A stretch of DNA of 64,000 bases from Kazachstania africana CBS 2517 (Eukaryota > Ascomycota > Saccharomycetes > Saccharomycetales > Saccharomycetaceae), in contig NC_018946.1 of NCBI RefSeq assembly GCF_000304475.1, positions 186,001 through 250,000 of the forward strand, in the 5' to 3' direction. Below, in pieces: positions 53,880 to 64,000 of the stretch. Every line of letters begins with the position of its first letter. Within the stretch, counting starts at the first letter, position 1. The position numbers were made by a program, and so were the translations under genes. The notes below the pieces were generated by a model. It searched no databases. It was not told where the DNA came from and worked only from the letters and a program-made list of their open reading frames with translations.

Positions 53880-54470
53880 TTATTTACAACTCTTAAAAAA
53901 CTTATTTAAGTATTCTTCATTTTGATCACAAGTCGTCTTCAATATTCTATCGCTATTATAATGCAGTATATTTTCAATTTCTACATTATTTTTCACCCAG
54001 TTTCTAATCTTATTGATCTCCATATACTTCATTTCCTCTTGTTCTCTCAAATCCCTCTCAGCATATGGATCGATTCTTGCATCAACTAAGGTTGTATTAC
54101 GACGATCTGAATGTGTCTCAAGTTCTTTTTGCATCTTGGTAGCTTGCAATTCACAGAAATTTATCACTTCCTTTCTTAATTTCCAGTTTGGGTACAATTC
54201 ATCTTTCACAAATTCGTTACATTTATCTATTCGTGACGGTAGCGTGGTACTATCCTTCACATAATTATTTATCTTTTGCCTTATAACATCGTCACTACCA
54301 TGCCTCAATGCACTTAAAAAGGAATCTATTAACGTAGGATCAATACACCTTTCCCTATTTATAACCAGTTTTTTCTGACTAACTTCGCTGGCTTGCCTTT
54401 TAAACTGCAGGTTCGCATCTAATGTTAATTGAGTTGGTGCCTCCACCACCAGTTCTTCATTGCTATTCAT
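53880..54470 (-). CDS. MIX23: Mitochondrial intermembrane space protein Mix23
   Basis: 196 codons, the same length as S. cerevisiae Mix23 (YBL107C). Mix23 is a Mia40 substrate of the intermembrane space that helps protein import. The protein is helical with conserved blocks CIDPTLIDSFL (residue 42 on), GSDDVIRQKINNY, YPNWKLRKEVINFCE and DARIDPYAERD. Its cysteines are 42, 84, 106, 181 and 195; the last two form a CX13C pair of the twin-cysteine type. There is no presequence, as expected for Mia40 import. It starts the YBL107-YBL104 block, directly abutting AIM24. Confidence 0.94.
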   Translation of the reverse strand: MNSNEELVVEAPTQLTLDANLQFKRQASEVSQKKLVINRERCIDPTLIDSFLSALRHGSDDVIRQKINNYVKDSTTLPSRIDKCNEFVKDELYPNWKLRKEVINFCELQATKMQKELETHSDRRNTTLVDARIDPYAERDLREQEEMKYMEINKIRNWVKNNVEIENILHYNSDRILKTTCDQNEEYLNKFFKSCK

Positions 54471-54598
54471 CCTCTCAGGCCACTACTACTGGTATGGTAC
54501 CTCTTACATTATCATTTATGATACTCTCCTGTGCGATTTTTTTTCACAGGCGTAATGATGCATATTATAAAGAAAACTAGACAAAAATCAAAACACAT

Positions 54599-57500
54599 TT
54601 ATATACCTAATGAACCTTTTACGATATCTTTACCAGTCTCCTCCATCATATCATTCATACTCTGGCCCATTGCCGTGGCGTAATCATTCATTTGTGTCTC
54701 CAAAGAGTCCCATGTAGTCTCCACGGTTCTAGATACATTTTTGAAAACACCATATGCTCCAGTTCTAGGACTGGTGTGTCTGATAGGTTTCTTGTATGGC
54801 TCTTCAATGCCATTTTTATCACCCTTAGGTTTCAAAGTAAGAGTACCCCTAGCGATCAGACTTTCCTTATACTTAGACTCTGCTCTTCTCTCGCCACCTA
54901 AAATCATGTCCAACTGAGCAGGTGTACAGTATACTGTGCCTCTAGCCCATTGTAATGAGTTAACCTGTGGTCTATATGGGATCTTTAAGTTTGGATTATA
55001 CAATGTGTCGGGTGTTTGATCTCTGGGATTACTACCCACATTGGTTGCATCGTTAACCACACTTAGCAGGATTGACTTGAATGTGTTAGTTCTAGTGTAA
55101 ATATCCCCATTCTTAAGGAAAGAAGACTCTCTAATGTATTTTGAATGTATCTGTGTTGGTAACTGCATGGCCTTGACCTCTCTCACATCAGGAATTGAAT
55201 ATACTTTAACACCACCGTTGCTCAATAAAACACCAAAATATGGCATCAGTGTTTTTCTTTCAGAGCTCCCTGGTATATACATTAAACTCGATGCAACAGC
55301 TGGATATTTAAATGTTTTATGCGATACCTTTGACCTACCCAATTTTGTCAACCGTACGTCATTTCTAGCTGTCGTTATAACGTAACCTGGAATTGGAATT
55401 CCTTTGCTTAGCTCTTGCATTTTCAAAATATTGGCCTCGCAAGAATATCCAGACTCTTTAGCAAATGCCTCAATCTTAATTATTGGACTATCGTTATTAG
55501 TTCTTGTTGCTTCAATGAACTCAACACAAAACCTACCATTTCTCTCAGGCAATATTTTATAAATGAGGAGCTCACCGACATCAGTACCACACAACATGAG
55601 AATACTGGAGTAACCATCTTCTCCATATTCCATTATGCTAAACTCTATTGAAGTTACCTGTAAACTTCTAATTCTAGAGATATTTCTCAAATTTTCCATG
55701 TAAATTACAGCAGGTCCCCTTCTATCAAGCAACAGTACAGTACCCGTAGAATATGCAATACCCACAAACCCAATATTACTGTTCTTTAAGGCAGTGACAG
55801 TACCTTGCTTGGCATTTACGATACAGTTTGGCATAAACCCTTGCTTAACATTATGAGGCGCTCTGTCTCTTACATCTATTATGGTATCATTAATATCATT
55901 TATGGAGAACCTAGAGAGTTTTAGATTTAGGTTGTCCGTTACATTTTTATCGTTGTAAAACTTATTTACCTCAAATTTGAACAATACAACTTCTCCACCA
56001 AGTTCACTTGCTACTGCAAGTTCTAAAGTTTCTGGTGCTAAGGACATTTCACCAATAGAAATATTATATGCACGATTCAATATTCTTCCAATATTGATTT
56101 CGAACATTGCGTTGTCATCCAATTCTTTAGATGAAGCATCACATATTCTAACTGATCCATTACTGTGTCCAGTTAACAACGCACTTCTAGTAGTTTGTGT
56201 TCTCATTGGTTTTTTAGCTGGAGAACCTCCTTTTACTATGCCTTCTTTGACTGCTGCTGCTGACATCATACCTAGCCATAATTTAGATGGTACTGAAAGA
56301 GCCATCGAGTTTGAAACAAGGGGTGTAGCCCAAGATAGGCAAGGAGGGAATAAAGAGGATTTCGACGTGAAGGAAGCGGAAGGATATAACATAGTCTCCA
56401 GTTCACCACTTTCGAAAAGTAGTAATATAAATGTTGGATCATGGCATCCTCCAAAATAAGGAGACGCTTTAGGAATTGGCATAACTTTTAATAACTTCGA
56501 TTTATCAACTAAGAGTGATATTTTCTGTTGTTTAGGGTTGAAGTAGTATTTTTTCATTTGATCATAGGAAGTGATACTATATAACGGCGTACCGCCAAGT
56601 TCGATTATAGTCAGACCTTGTGTATTATCCCTTTCTGACCTTGTCGCAATTATTAGAGCAGTGTGTTCTGCATTATTTTGACAAATCCATGAGACATTTG
56701 TAATATTGGATGTGTCACTGGCAAAATTCATTAGCTCCGCATCGTTTTGTGGTAAATTAACATCGGTATCGAATAATGTCCTCGCACCTATTAGTTTGCC
56801 CGTATTAGCGTCCCAGAATACTAAAGAATTATCTTCGTGCACAGTAAGTATATGCAATGAATTTGGATGGTAAAGTGACTGCATAACCCTGGGTATTCTT
56901 TCTCTATCAATATCTCTGGCAGATGCATCACCACCTGGGGCGTATGGTGGCAGTTTATAGATGAAGTCTTTTACCACTTCCATATCAAGCAAAGAATAGG
57001 TAACTGTGACATGCCCATATGAAATTAATAACGTACCAACGTCCCTTGGGTTCCAATTTATTGAAATCACTGGTGACAGACGTTCTTTTGGGAAGTAATA
57101 GCTCTTTTGAAGATTTTCAATGGAAATATCAGACATTACATCACGATCAACATCATAAATGACGATTGTACCACTTTGTAGACCTAATATAATCCAGTCT
57201 AACGAAGGGTCACATTCTACACATGTAATTTTGCTAGGTGGGAAGACAGTAGTCAATAATGTTTTCGAATATAACGAGATTATCATAATAGAATCCTTAG
57301 AATCAATGGCTACAAGATATATACCCTTAACAAATTTCAAATGGGAAATAGGGATCTTACTACCAAAATTAAACACTACGTCTGTTTGTTTCTGACCAAA
57401 AACATGTATATCTCCTGTATCTGTAGCTACAGCTAACAAACTTTGGGAGAAATCAAATGCACTGCAGACAATTCTTCCGTTTACCCCATTTATTTGAATA

Positions 57501-57709
57501 TCTCTAGGATCAAACAACTTCGAATCAGCGGACTTAAATGTCTGGCTTACAGCCTTGAATGTAGAGTCCTGACGACTTGCTGGAGATGACTTGAATGGGT
57601 TGTGCAACTTACTTTCGCTGCTCTTTAGGACTGGAGAGGTCGCAGGAGAGGTCGAAGAAGAGGACTTAAATGGGTTACTCACCCCTTTCAATCGGTTGCC
57701 TTTGAACAT
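54599..57709 (-). CDS. SRO77: Lgl/tomosyn-family exocytosis regulator Sro77
   Basis: 1036 codons (S. cerevisiae Sro77 1010, Sro7 1033). The protein binds the t-SNARE Sec9 and Sec4-GTP to regulate vesicle docking at the bud. The N terminus has Ser-rich NPFKSS repeats. Two seven-bladed WD40 propellers follow (about 70-900), with repeat cores such as GDIHVFGQKQTDVVFNFGSKIPIS and NSLVFWDANTGKLIGARTL. The C-terminal tail (about 960-1036, TSPRTGAYGVFKNVSRTVETTWDSLE) is the autoinhibitory/SNARE-like part. Adjacent MIX23 and PKC1 identify it as the YBL106C copy rather than SRO7. Confidence 0.92.
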   Translation of the reverse strand: MFKGNRLKGVSNPFKSSSSTSPATSPVLKSSESKLHNPFKSSPASRQDSTFKAVSQTFKSADSKLFDPRDIQINGVNGRIVCSAFDFSQSLLAVATDTGDIHVFGQKQTDVVFNFGSKIPISHLKFVKGIYLVAIDSKDSIMIISLYSKTLLTTVFPPSKITCVECDPSLDWIILGLQSGTIVIYDVDRDVMSDISIENLQKSYYFPKERLSPVISINWNPRDVGTLLISYGHVTVTYSLLDMEVVKDFIYKLPPYAPGGDASARDIDRERIPRVMQSLYHPNSLHILTVHEDNSLVFWDANTGKLIGARTLFDTDVNLPQNDAELMNFASDTSNITNVSWICQNNAEHTALIIATRSERDNTQGLTIIELGGTPLYSITSYDQMKKYYFNPKQQKISLLVDKSKLLKVMPIPKASPYFGGCHDPTFILLLFESGELETMLYPSASFTSKSSLFPPCLSWATPLVSNSMALSVPSKLWLGMMSAAAVKEGIVKGGSPAKKPMRTQTTRSALLTGHSNGSVRICDASSKELDDNAMFEINIGRILNRAYNISIGEMSLAPETLELAVASELGGEVVLFKFEVNKFYNDKNVTDNLNLKLSRFSINDINDTIIDVRDRAPHNVKQGFMPNCIVNAKQGTVTALKNSNIGFVGIAYSTGTVLLLDRRGPAVIYMENLRNISRIRSLQVTSIEFSIMEYGEDGYSSILMLCGTDVGELLIYKILPERNGRFCVEFIEATRTNNDSPIIKIEAFAKESGYSCEANILKMQELSKGIPIPGYVITTARNDVRLTKLGRSKVSHKTFKYPAVASSLMYIPGSSERKTLMPYFGVLLSNGGVKVYSIPDVREVKAMQLPTQIHSKYIRESSFLKNGDIYTRTNTFKSILLSVVNDATNVGSNPRDQTPDTLYNPNLKIPYRPQVNSLQWARGTVYCTPAQLDMILGGERRAESKYKESLIARGTLTLKPKGDKNGIEEPYKKPIRHTSPRTGAYGVFKNVSRTVETTWDSLETQMNDYATAMGQSMNDMMEETGKDIVKGSLGI

Positions 57710-57964
57710 GGTTTCGACTGCGTTGAGTGGCCTTCGCTATAAACTTTTAATGAAAGTGAGATGTCCATTGTATACTCTTTTTGTTGAAGGTTCGCCTCGT
57801 TTAATTTGAAGTTATATGAAAACGGGAAGGCTTCGGATCGAGCCTGTTCAGGTAAATAAGAACTTTAAGATATTGCTAAATATTAGATATTATTTGAGGA
57901 TATGTGTTTTGTATATAAGTCAATATTATTACTAGAAAGCTAAATTCTTCAACTGTCCTGATCT

Positions 57965-60900
57965 TCAGAGCTCCAAGTCTTCTGGCATGAATGAGAAGCC
58001 ACGGAATTCCTCTTGCTGGCTGGTAGTTAGGACAGACGGTAATGGTGTTAAAGTAGGAGGAGCAGACGTAAATTCCTGTTCAAAGTATGATGTGTCCTCT
58101 GCCGATTTGATATCTGGAATATATGGTGGCTGCACCCTTAGATGCAGTATGTCATCAAAGTTGATATTATGGAAAAATGGTTCTTCCATGACCTCCAAGG
58201 CATCGCGAGGACCGCCGCCAAGACGGCTTTGAGGATCCTTCGTCAATAACCCTTGGAATATTTGCACAATGTCACCTGCCATATCGATCGGGTAAAGAGG
58301 CTCATCTGTCAGAATAGCATTAAAAACTTCATCTTCATCATCTCCAGAGAATGGGGATTGACAAAGCAACATTTGATATAGTAATACACCAAATGCCCAC
58401 CAATCAACCGCCCTGGTGTATTCTTGATCTTTCAAAATTTCTGGCGCCATGAATTCTGGAGTACCACAGAATGTCGATGTCTTATTTCCGTACCACATTT
58501 CATCTTTACATAACCCATAATCGGCTATCTTTATATGGCCCTGTGGTGTTAACAAAATATTTTCTAATTTCAGATCACGGTAAATAACACCATTGTCATG
58601 GAAGTACTTCAATGCTAACAGAACTTCAGCAGCATAAAACTTGGCTCTCCTTACAGATAATCTTTGGTTTTGTACGTGCCACATCAAATCACCCCCACCA
58701 ATAAATTCCATGGCAAAATAAATACGATTTTCCGTTTGGAAAGAACAATATAAGTTGGTCAAAAAAGGGTGTTTAGTCTTTGTAGCCAACAATAAAACTT
58801 TCTTCTCTGCTCTAGCACTTTCTATATCATGATTTTGAATTATGTTGTCCTTCTTCAAAACCTTGATAGCACATAAGCGGCCTGTATTTTTGGATTTTGA
58901 GAGAATAACCTTACCGAAGTTACCTTTACCTAAAACCTTCAGTAAAATAAAGTTATCCAAAGAAACCTTTCTACGTTTACTGCTCTTCTTTTTATGTTTA
59001 ATCGCCGTCTTTTGTAAGTATACCTCCTCTTCGTTAGGAAGGGGAGTGTCCTTATGCGGTGAGGTTGTTACTTTCTCGATGGCTTCTTGAACGAGGTTTT
59101 GCTGTTCCATTTGGAAAGTCCGCTCATTCATATCACGGAATGGATTAGAATGGGTGGTCTCTACTGTGACATTACCAGCCTCGTAACCATCTGGAACGAG
59201 CAGCTCTTCGTACTCTTCGCGAGTTTCTAAAGAAATTTTACCACGATACTTCAATTCCCTTTCTAAATTTTCTTCAGCATATTGCTGAATTTGCTTCCTT
59301 TCATTTTCCAGTTCAATTTCCATTTCGTTACGTTGCTTCTCCCATAATCTAGATTTCTCGTTATACAGGTTTTGTTTATATTCTTCGTCATCATGACCCA
59401 ACTCAGAAACCATTGTATTTGGTTCACCATCATTTATAGATGGATCTAATGTTCTAGTAAATGCCGAAGACTGGTCTGACCCTTCATTATTTTGTGCATT
59501 ATTGGTAAAATTCAGATATGCCTCATTTTCACCTATATAATCATTCAATCTATCAGTTGCACCAACCCTATTTTGAGGTTTGTCGTCGGGGCGAGATTGT
59601 TCTTGCTTTGAAATGAAATTCAAAGGAGTCTCGCTGAATTCTGATGTAATATGTTGGTCTTCCTTTTCATTCCCTTCCAAGAAGACAGAATGACGTGACT
59701 CATTAACAGATTTGTTAGGAGAGGCGTTCAGACCCTTTGCATGAGTTGATGCGGTGCGTGATGATGGTGGTAATCTCCTTTTTTGCTCTTGAGTACGTTT
59801 AGCGTCTTGAATAGTCTTGAGAATTCTGTTAGCCATTTCCATAGACATACCGCAGAAATCGGGTACCAAATGAGCACATTGAGCATGACACATGATGCCA
59901 CATTCGCTACATTTACGAACCTTCTGCTTACCCCATGGCAAGATATAACCACAGTGACAGCACCATTTAGTACCACGGTTTGATGAAGGTTCGAATCTAT
60001 GAGGAATGCGGTGATTCAATTTTGCCTCGTTAGGATCGACGTCATTCGAAGTTTTGGCAATGCATTTTGTTACAACATTAGTGTAACATTTTTTATGACA
60101 TAAGAACTTACAATCTTGACACTGGAAGCCGGAATATCTAAGGAAATCACCACAGTAGGCACAACACATAATATTGTAAAAAGACTTTTGCACGAAATGA
60201 TGCCCATGTTGTTCAAATATTTCTTCTTTCCTATTTATGATGGCACCATGACGATGTAACCCACCCATAACGTGCTTTCTTTGAGGCTGAGATGTCTTGT
60301 AAAACCCTAAATTCAACAAAATTTGACCAGCTGGCTCAAGAACGAACCATTGGCTTGTCGTAATTTGATTACCCATATTTGCCTGAGTAGCTGGATCTGT
60401 AATTCCAGAAGTTTCTGCAGTAAACATTCTATTATCATTATTTAAGTGATCATGTGAACTTCGCGCACTTTCCGTGCTGACAATATTAGATGCACTCACC
60501 CACCTTTGTTCGCCGTTTGTTTGACTAGCTTTTTTCTTACGGATCTCTTCGACAATGTCAGACAATAACAGCCACATAATAGCAACTGGAGTTACAACGT
60601 CATTCACTTTATCATAGACGGTAATCTCAACCTCATTACCTTTGCTGACCTGTATCTGAAATTCGTCGTTCCATCTATCATTTCTCGAAAGTTTACTTTG
60701 AGCTTTTATGGTGTCATCGATTTTAAATGTGATAAAGGTTTCTGGAGATTTAGCAAACATTGGGGATTGAATATGGTCCACATCCCTTATAGCTGTAATT
60801 CCTATATTAAGTACCCCAGTTAACGGTTTCCTTCTGAATTTTGGCTGAGCGTGATTAAGGAATTCCTGATCGTGATGCTTGTATTGATCCAAATCGACAT

Positions 60901-61417
60901 TGATTGCCTGATATTTTTTTAAAGCCCTCTTTAACATTATAATCCTGTGTTTTGACTCAAAAGCGCCACCTTGTGCCGCAGAACTACTACGTGCATCTCC
61001 ATCGATCTGGTATAGCTTCGTCAATTTTGCATTAGCTTCCTGATATTGTTTTTCTACCTGAAGCTTAAACTCCAGTTGTTGTAACATGTACTGAATCCTT
61101 TGTGATAAAGATGGACAATCGTACTTAACTAAATCTAGACGTGAAAACATATGCTCATTTGGAGAAATAGTCGATAAATAGCCGTATTCTTTCGGCTTGT
61201 CCTTCGGAATTTCATCATTAGGTTGATCACTTACACGCAGTTTTCTTAAAGTCTCATGTAAATATTCAATATTCTGACGTGCCTCTCTGATATTTGTATT
61301 ACATTTTTGAATAACCATGGAATTATCAGTCTTTTTCTTAAGATTTGTAGCACCTTGAATGATATTTTGTTCCACGGCTATTTTTCTATTAATATCTTCT
61401 TCTAAATGAGATAACAT
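57965..61417 (-). CDS. PKC1: Protein kinase C, cell-wall integrity pathway (Pkc1)
   Basis: 1150 codons from the ATG at 61417 (S. cerevisiae 1151); 13 upstream codons begin with TTG and are excluded. It is activated by Rho1-GTP and starts the Bck1-Mkk1/2-Slt2 cell-wall cascade. Two HR1 repeats lie in residues 1-180. A C2 domain follows at about 195-290, and two C1 zinc fingers at about 400-450 (CCAYCGDF, then CHKKC) and 470-522 (CCHCGYI, then CHAQC). The AGC kinase covers about 815-1080 with LGKGNFGKV, AIKVLKKD, YRDLKLEN, the DYG variant of DFG as in yeast Pkc1, and activation-loop TSTFCGTPEFMAPE. The tail ends with hydrophobic-motif sequence EFRGFSFMPEDLEL. Confidence 0.97.
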   Translation of the reverse strand: MLSHLEEDINRKIAVEQNIIQGATNLKKKTDNSMVIQKCNTNIREARQNIEYLHETLRKLRVSDQPNDEIPKDKPKEYGYLSTISPNEHMFSRLDLVKYDCPSLSQRIQYMLQQLEFKLQVEKQYQEANAKLTKLYQIDGDARSSSAAQGGAFESKHRIIMLKRALKKYQAINVDLDQYKHHDQEFLNHAQPKFRRKPLTGVLNIGITAIRDVDHIQSPMFAKSPETFITFKIDDTIKAQSKLSRNDRWNDEFQIQVSKGNEVEITVYDKVNDVVTPVAIMWLLLSDIVEEIRKKKASQTNGEQRWVSASNIVSTESARSSHDHLNNDNRMFTAETSGITDPATQANMGNQITTSQWFVLEPAGQILLNLGFYKTSQPQRKHVMGGLHRHGAIINRKEEIFEQHGHHFVQKSFYNIMCCAYCGDFLRYSGFQCQDCKFLCHKKCYTNVVTKCIAKTSNDVDPNEAKLNHRIPHRFEPSSNRGTKWCCHCGYILPWGKQKVRKCSECGIMCHAQCAHLVPDFCGMSMEMANRILKTIQDAKRTQEQKRRLPPSSRTASTHAKGLNASPNKSVNESRHSVFLEGNEKEDQHITSEFSETPLNFISKQEQSRPDDKPQNRVGATDRLNDYIGENEAYLNFTNNAQNNEGSDQSSAFTRTLDPSINDGEPNTMVSELGHDDEEYKQNLYNEKSRLWEKQRNEMEIELENERKQIQQYAEENLERELKYRGKISLETREEYEELLVPDGYEAGNVTVETTHSNPFRDMNERTFQMEQQNLVQEAIEKVTTSPHKDTPLPNEEEVYLQKTAIKHKKKSSKRRKVSLDNFILLKVLGKGNFGKVILSKSKNTGRLCAIKVLKKDNIIQNHDIESARAEKKVLLLATKTKHPFLTNLYCSFQTENRIYFAMEFIGGGDLMWHVQNQRLSVRRAKFYAAEVLLALKYFHDNGVIYRDLKLENILLTPQGHIKIADYGLCKDEMWYGNKTSTFCGTPEFMAPEILKDQEYTRAVDWWAFGVLLYQMLLCQSPFSGDDEDEVFNAILTDEPLYPIDMAGDIVQIFQGLLTKDPQSRLGGGPRDALEVMEEPFFHNINFDDILHLRVQPPYIPDIKSAEDTSYFEQEFTSAPPTLTPLPSVLTTSQQEEFRGFSFMPEDLEL

Positions 61418-61901
61418 ACTGGATAATGATTTGATATTTAGCAAACAAAGAAGCAAAACACTTTAGAAGACTTGACTTGATATATAGGCTCGAAGAAGTC
61501 TAACAATTATTGACTCTTTCTTCGTTTTTCACTGAATTTCTTCCAAAATGGTTATAAAAAATATAAAACAAAGAACTCGAGAATGGGAGTGTACCTATAG
61601 ACTGCCCTATTTTCCAAAGTATTGTTTAGTTTGAATATTGACCAACACGATTCTCTTAAGATAAAAACTTGGATTGGAATCTATTAATATCCTTATGACG
61701 GGACTAAATCAATAAAGCACTACATGTCATGTATATATTTCCATTTTTTTTTTCTTCAAAATTGATCTGAATTTCTATTTCAGCGTTGTCAATATTTCTC
61801 GGCACATGACGGGGTAAATTAATGATTAATGCATTATTATATATATATATAGTTCATCTATATAAGATCGATTATGAAGACATATTGGCTGGTTCTACCG
61901 A
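61418..61901. promoter_or_regulatory. PKC1 promoter and SEA4 3' region
   Basis: 484 bases between two reverse-strand genes. It contains an alternating TA tract at about 61838-61852 near the SEA4 end and a T-run at about 61745-61755. AT-rich sequence near 61550-61570 is a possible TATA region for PKC1. No other gene is evident. Confidence 0.45.
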
Positions 61902-64000
61902 TTATTTCCTGTTGCATTGACAACGGCATCCTGGTGTTGGGCAAATACTATGTTTAGCGAACCATTCATCGGCATGTCCTGCATGCATACCATGATTGCA
62001 GGTCAAACAAAAGCTAAACCACTCATTCAGCCTCAATATTCTTCTCGCGATGGTGGATTCGCATTCTTCCTTTAACTGAGGACTTATGCCTGTCACAGCC
62101 ATATTATCTTCTATCAGTCTCAGTTCTTCATCAGTTTGGACACCATTGATTATGAAGGGCAAATTAGAGGTTCCCAATGGCATTAGACAAATGGCGCACC
62201 GTGGATATGGAGTCCCACAATGTGGACATGCATATCTGTGCTGCACTTTTTCCTCTATGCCACCTGAATTTAATCTTTTCTGATTAGTAGCATTTAAATT
62301 CTGATTACTTCCGGAAGCTGCTATTGGGCTGTTAATGTTTTTCTTACAGTTTATACATTGCACATAAAGTTGTCTGGACTTGACTTTAATAGTCTTTTCA
62401 CCAGTACTATTTATGGAGAGCTTTGTTCTCAAAATATCAAATTTTGCTCTCATTGAAAACAATTTCCAAGAATTTAGCATTGTTCTGTACGTCGCAACCC
62501 ATTCCTCGACTCTTTGGTCCTGGAAATATCTGGGGCAACCAAATGATGAAATCAATGCTGCAGTTTGTACATCACTAGTCTTATGTACGTATGATTGTAA
62601 TAAATTAATTCCACTAGGCGTAATACCCGTCAAAATCATTCCTTCTAATTCCCCATTGGCTATAACAGTAGAAGACGTTCTTTCTAAGAATCGAGTCAGA
62701 TCCACGTCATTCAAAAACCTCAAAGCGACACCAAGCCTCTCTCTTAAAGAAATTGCTGGCTCATATAAAATATCCCACCAATCATTATCAGCAATAAATG
62801 CAAAAATGACCCTCAAATAAGGATCTTCTAACTCTGATGACATCTTTCTACATTGTTGTCTCCATGCATTATTCCCAGGTTGATCTTTGTATGCCATATA
62901 ACCTGCTATAGCTGTGGCAATTAATCGCAGTTTTTCCTTTTTGGCTGATCCTAGAATTTCAACCGCCTTTGGAATGTCACCAAAAAAAACTGCCCAGGCT
63001 GCTGCCTTTTCATAGTGACCATTCTTGATAATTAAATTATATTTCTCTTCGTAGTCAGTAGGTGATAAATCCCAACCTGATATGATTAAACAAAGCCTTC
63101 TCTGAATAATTTTTGGTGAATCAGAAAACTTTGACATCAGATTTTTATGACTGGAGCCACCTTTATTTCTCTTCCTCAGTCGTATAATCTTTTCCATTTC
63201 TTTATTTAACTGTTTATCAGATAATATAGTGTCTTCCCTGTATCGGTTTTGATTTGAAAATCCGTTCAGCCCATTCCAAATGCCCAAGATACCTTCGTAC
63301 CCTAGATCCAAGTCACCAGAAACCATAGTCCCGTCATCAACCGACGCTTTGGCAATCGCAATCCATCTCCATGTATTTCTGATGTACGTATTGTCTTGTA
63401 AAGCTTTTGACTTATCAATGGTTTCGACTGTGGTGATTGGGTCCAAACCATATCCCACTTTAGCTCTCATTCGCATAATCACACTAATATCTTTTTGTAA
63501 AAGTCTTTCTGGTTTCCAATATAGATTGAAGTCTGCATCTTCTTCTAAAAGATTGTGGGGATCCTCGTCTGCATCATAAAGAGGATCATTTTCACCATCA
63601 TCACTATGATGAAGGTGATTATGATGCTCATCAGCATAGTCCTCATCAGAAGTGAGACTGCTGTCCATTCTCATGTCATTTGGGGTATAATCATCTACTG
63701 CAGCAAGATCTTCGAAGGACAAATTTTTTAATCCCGTTGTAACATTTTGTGGGTTTGATTTTTCTTGCTTTTGATTAACTTCAAACTCATCGATTATAGG
63801 AACTTCCGAATTTGTGAGAAGTAGTGAATTATTGTAATTAAAAACCGCTTTGGAATAACTTTCAATAACTGGCATTCTATATACTGTACCTGAATGTCTC
63901 ATACAGATGAGACTTGTGGTATGCTTGCTTTTTGGAATATAATCAAATGTGGCCACTCTATCGAAAGTGGTAGTAATATCAAAGACTCTAGAAACAAAAA
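61902..64000 (-). CDS. SEA4: SEA complex (SEACAT) subunit Sea4, 5' end outside window
   Basis: Partial; about 698 residues are visible and the frame stays open to base 64000. S. cerevisiae Sea4 (YBL104C) has about 1038 residues, so roughly the first third (N-terminal WD40 propeller) lies outside the window. Sea4 is a vacuolar-membrane component of the SEACAT/GATOR2 complex, which controls TORC1 in response to amino acids. The visible part has acidic Asp/His-rich linker sequence (near 63560-63620), an alpha-solenoid region, and a C-terminal RING-like zinc cluster (CINCKKN, CPHCGTPYPRCAIC, CLTCNHGMHAGH and a CPTPGCRCQC end). A GTG at 63956 is an internal valine codon. Confidence 0.94.
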   Translation of the reverse strand, partial: FVSRVFDITTTFDRVATFDYIPKSKHTTSLICMRHSGTVYRMPVIESYSKAVFNYNNSLLLTNSEVPIIDEFEVNQKQEKSNPQNVTTGLKNLSFEDLAAVDDYTPNDMRMDSSLTSDEDYADEHHNHLHHSDDGENDPLYDADEDPHNLLEEDADFNLYWKPERLLQKDISVIMRMRAKVGYGLDPITTVETIDKSKALQDNTYIRNTWRWIAIAKASVDDGTMVSGDLDLGYEGILGIWNGLNGFSNQNRYREDTILSDKQLNKEMEKIIRLRKRNKGGSSHKNLMSKFSDSPKIIQRRLCLIISGWDLSPTDYEEKYNLIIKNGHYEKAAAWAVFFGDIPKAVEILGSAKKEKLRLIATAIAGYMAYKDQPGNNAWRQQCRKMSSELEDPYLRVIFAFIADNDWWDILYEPAISLRERLGVALRFLNDVDLTRFLERTSSTVIANGELEGMILTGITPSGINLLQSYVHKTSDVQTAALISSFGCPRYFQDQRVEEWVATYRTMLNSWKLFSMRAKFDILRTKLSINSTGEKTIKVKSRQLYVQCINCKKNINSPIAASGSNQNLNATNQKRLNSGGIEEKVQHRYACPHCGTPYPRCAICLMPLGTSNLPFIINGVQTDEELRLIEDNMAVTGISPQLKEECESTIARRILRLNEWFSFCLTCNHGMHAGHADEWFAKHSICPTPGCRCQCNRK

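Noticed and set aside
1..64000. CRISPR array, virus or mobile element anywhere in the window
   Set aside because: No spaced direct repeats, transposase, integrase, reverse transcriptase or capsid genes were found; repeats are limited to short microsatellites and codon runs.

Overview
The window is about 37% G+C by eye and densely packed with intronless protein genes. Nearly all of them have recognisable one-to-one relatives in Saccharomyces cerevisiae. It is nuclear DNA of a budding yeast in the Saccharomycetaceae, but not S. cerevisiae itself. Gene order follows three S. cerevisiae blocks: YKR052-YKR049 (about 1-6.3 kb), YJR106-YJR115 with MOH1 and EDE1 from YBL04x inserted (6.7-21.5 kb), and YJR104 back to YJR080 (21.9-53.9 kb). 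It ends with YBL107-YBL104 (53.9-64 kb). Because genes from the sister tracts YJR11x and YBL04x alternate, while many expected neighbours (ADO1, URA8, YMR1, PSY4, COR1, RPL43B, EMC2) are missing, I infer a post-whole-genome-duplication species outside Saccharomyces that lost a different set of duplicates (for example Kazachstania or Naumovozyma-like). The species is not proved.

Layout: (1) 1-6.3 kb: mitochondrial iron carrier MRS4 (cut by the window edge), a TMEM184-like membrane protein, potassium transporter TRK2, mitochondrial FMP46. (2) 6.7-21.5 kb: cation exchanger ECM27, lipase LIH1, a small unknown gene, arginine-pathway CPA2 with two Gcn4 sites, MOH1, PXP2, kinetochore NNF1, a half-length EDE1, mitoribosomal RSM7 and an ECM13/YJR115W-type gene. 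(3) 21.9-31.6 kb: SOD1, VPS25, RSM26, a split tRNA-Leu(UAG), AIM25, YUH1, an LCAT-like hydrolase, JJJ3, an aldo-keto reductase and the succinate-fumarate carrier SFC1. (4) 32-48 kb: a remarkably short IME1, then FIP1, BUD4, JSN1, GRR1, BIR1. (5) 47.9-54.5 kb: ERV2, STE18 (with an a1/alpha2 operator and a pheromone element), TMH11, CSN12, ACF4, EAF6, AIM24, MIX23. (6) 54.6-64 kb: SRO77, PKC1 and the 3' two-thirds of SEA4.

This is ordinary core chromosome with no transposon, virus or CRISPR array. The genes are independently transcribed and do not form operons. The points most worth checking are the 122-residue IME1 (about a third of the S. cerevisiae length, with its conserved ends fused), a SOD1 that lacks the two C-terminal prolines tied to copper-chaperone dependence, the EDE1 without its ubiquitin-binding tail, a PXP2 ending in LSK rather than a peroxisomal signal, a cluster of Tbf1-like sites between CPA2 and MOH1, and the near-perfect haploid-specific operator at STE18. 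Comparisons with S. cerevisiae proteins are from memory, not from an alignment run here.
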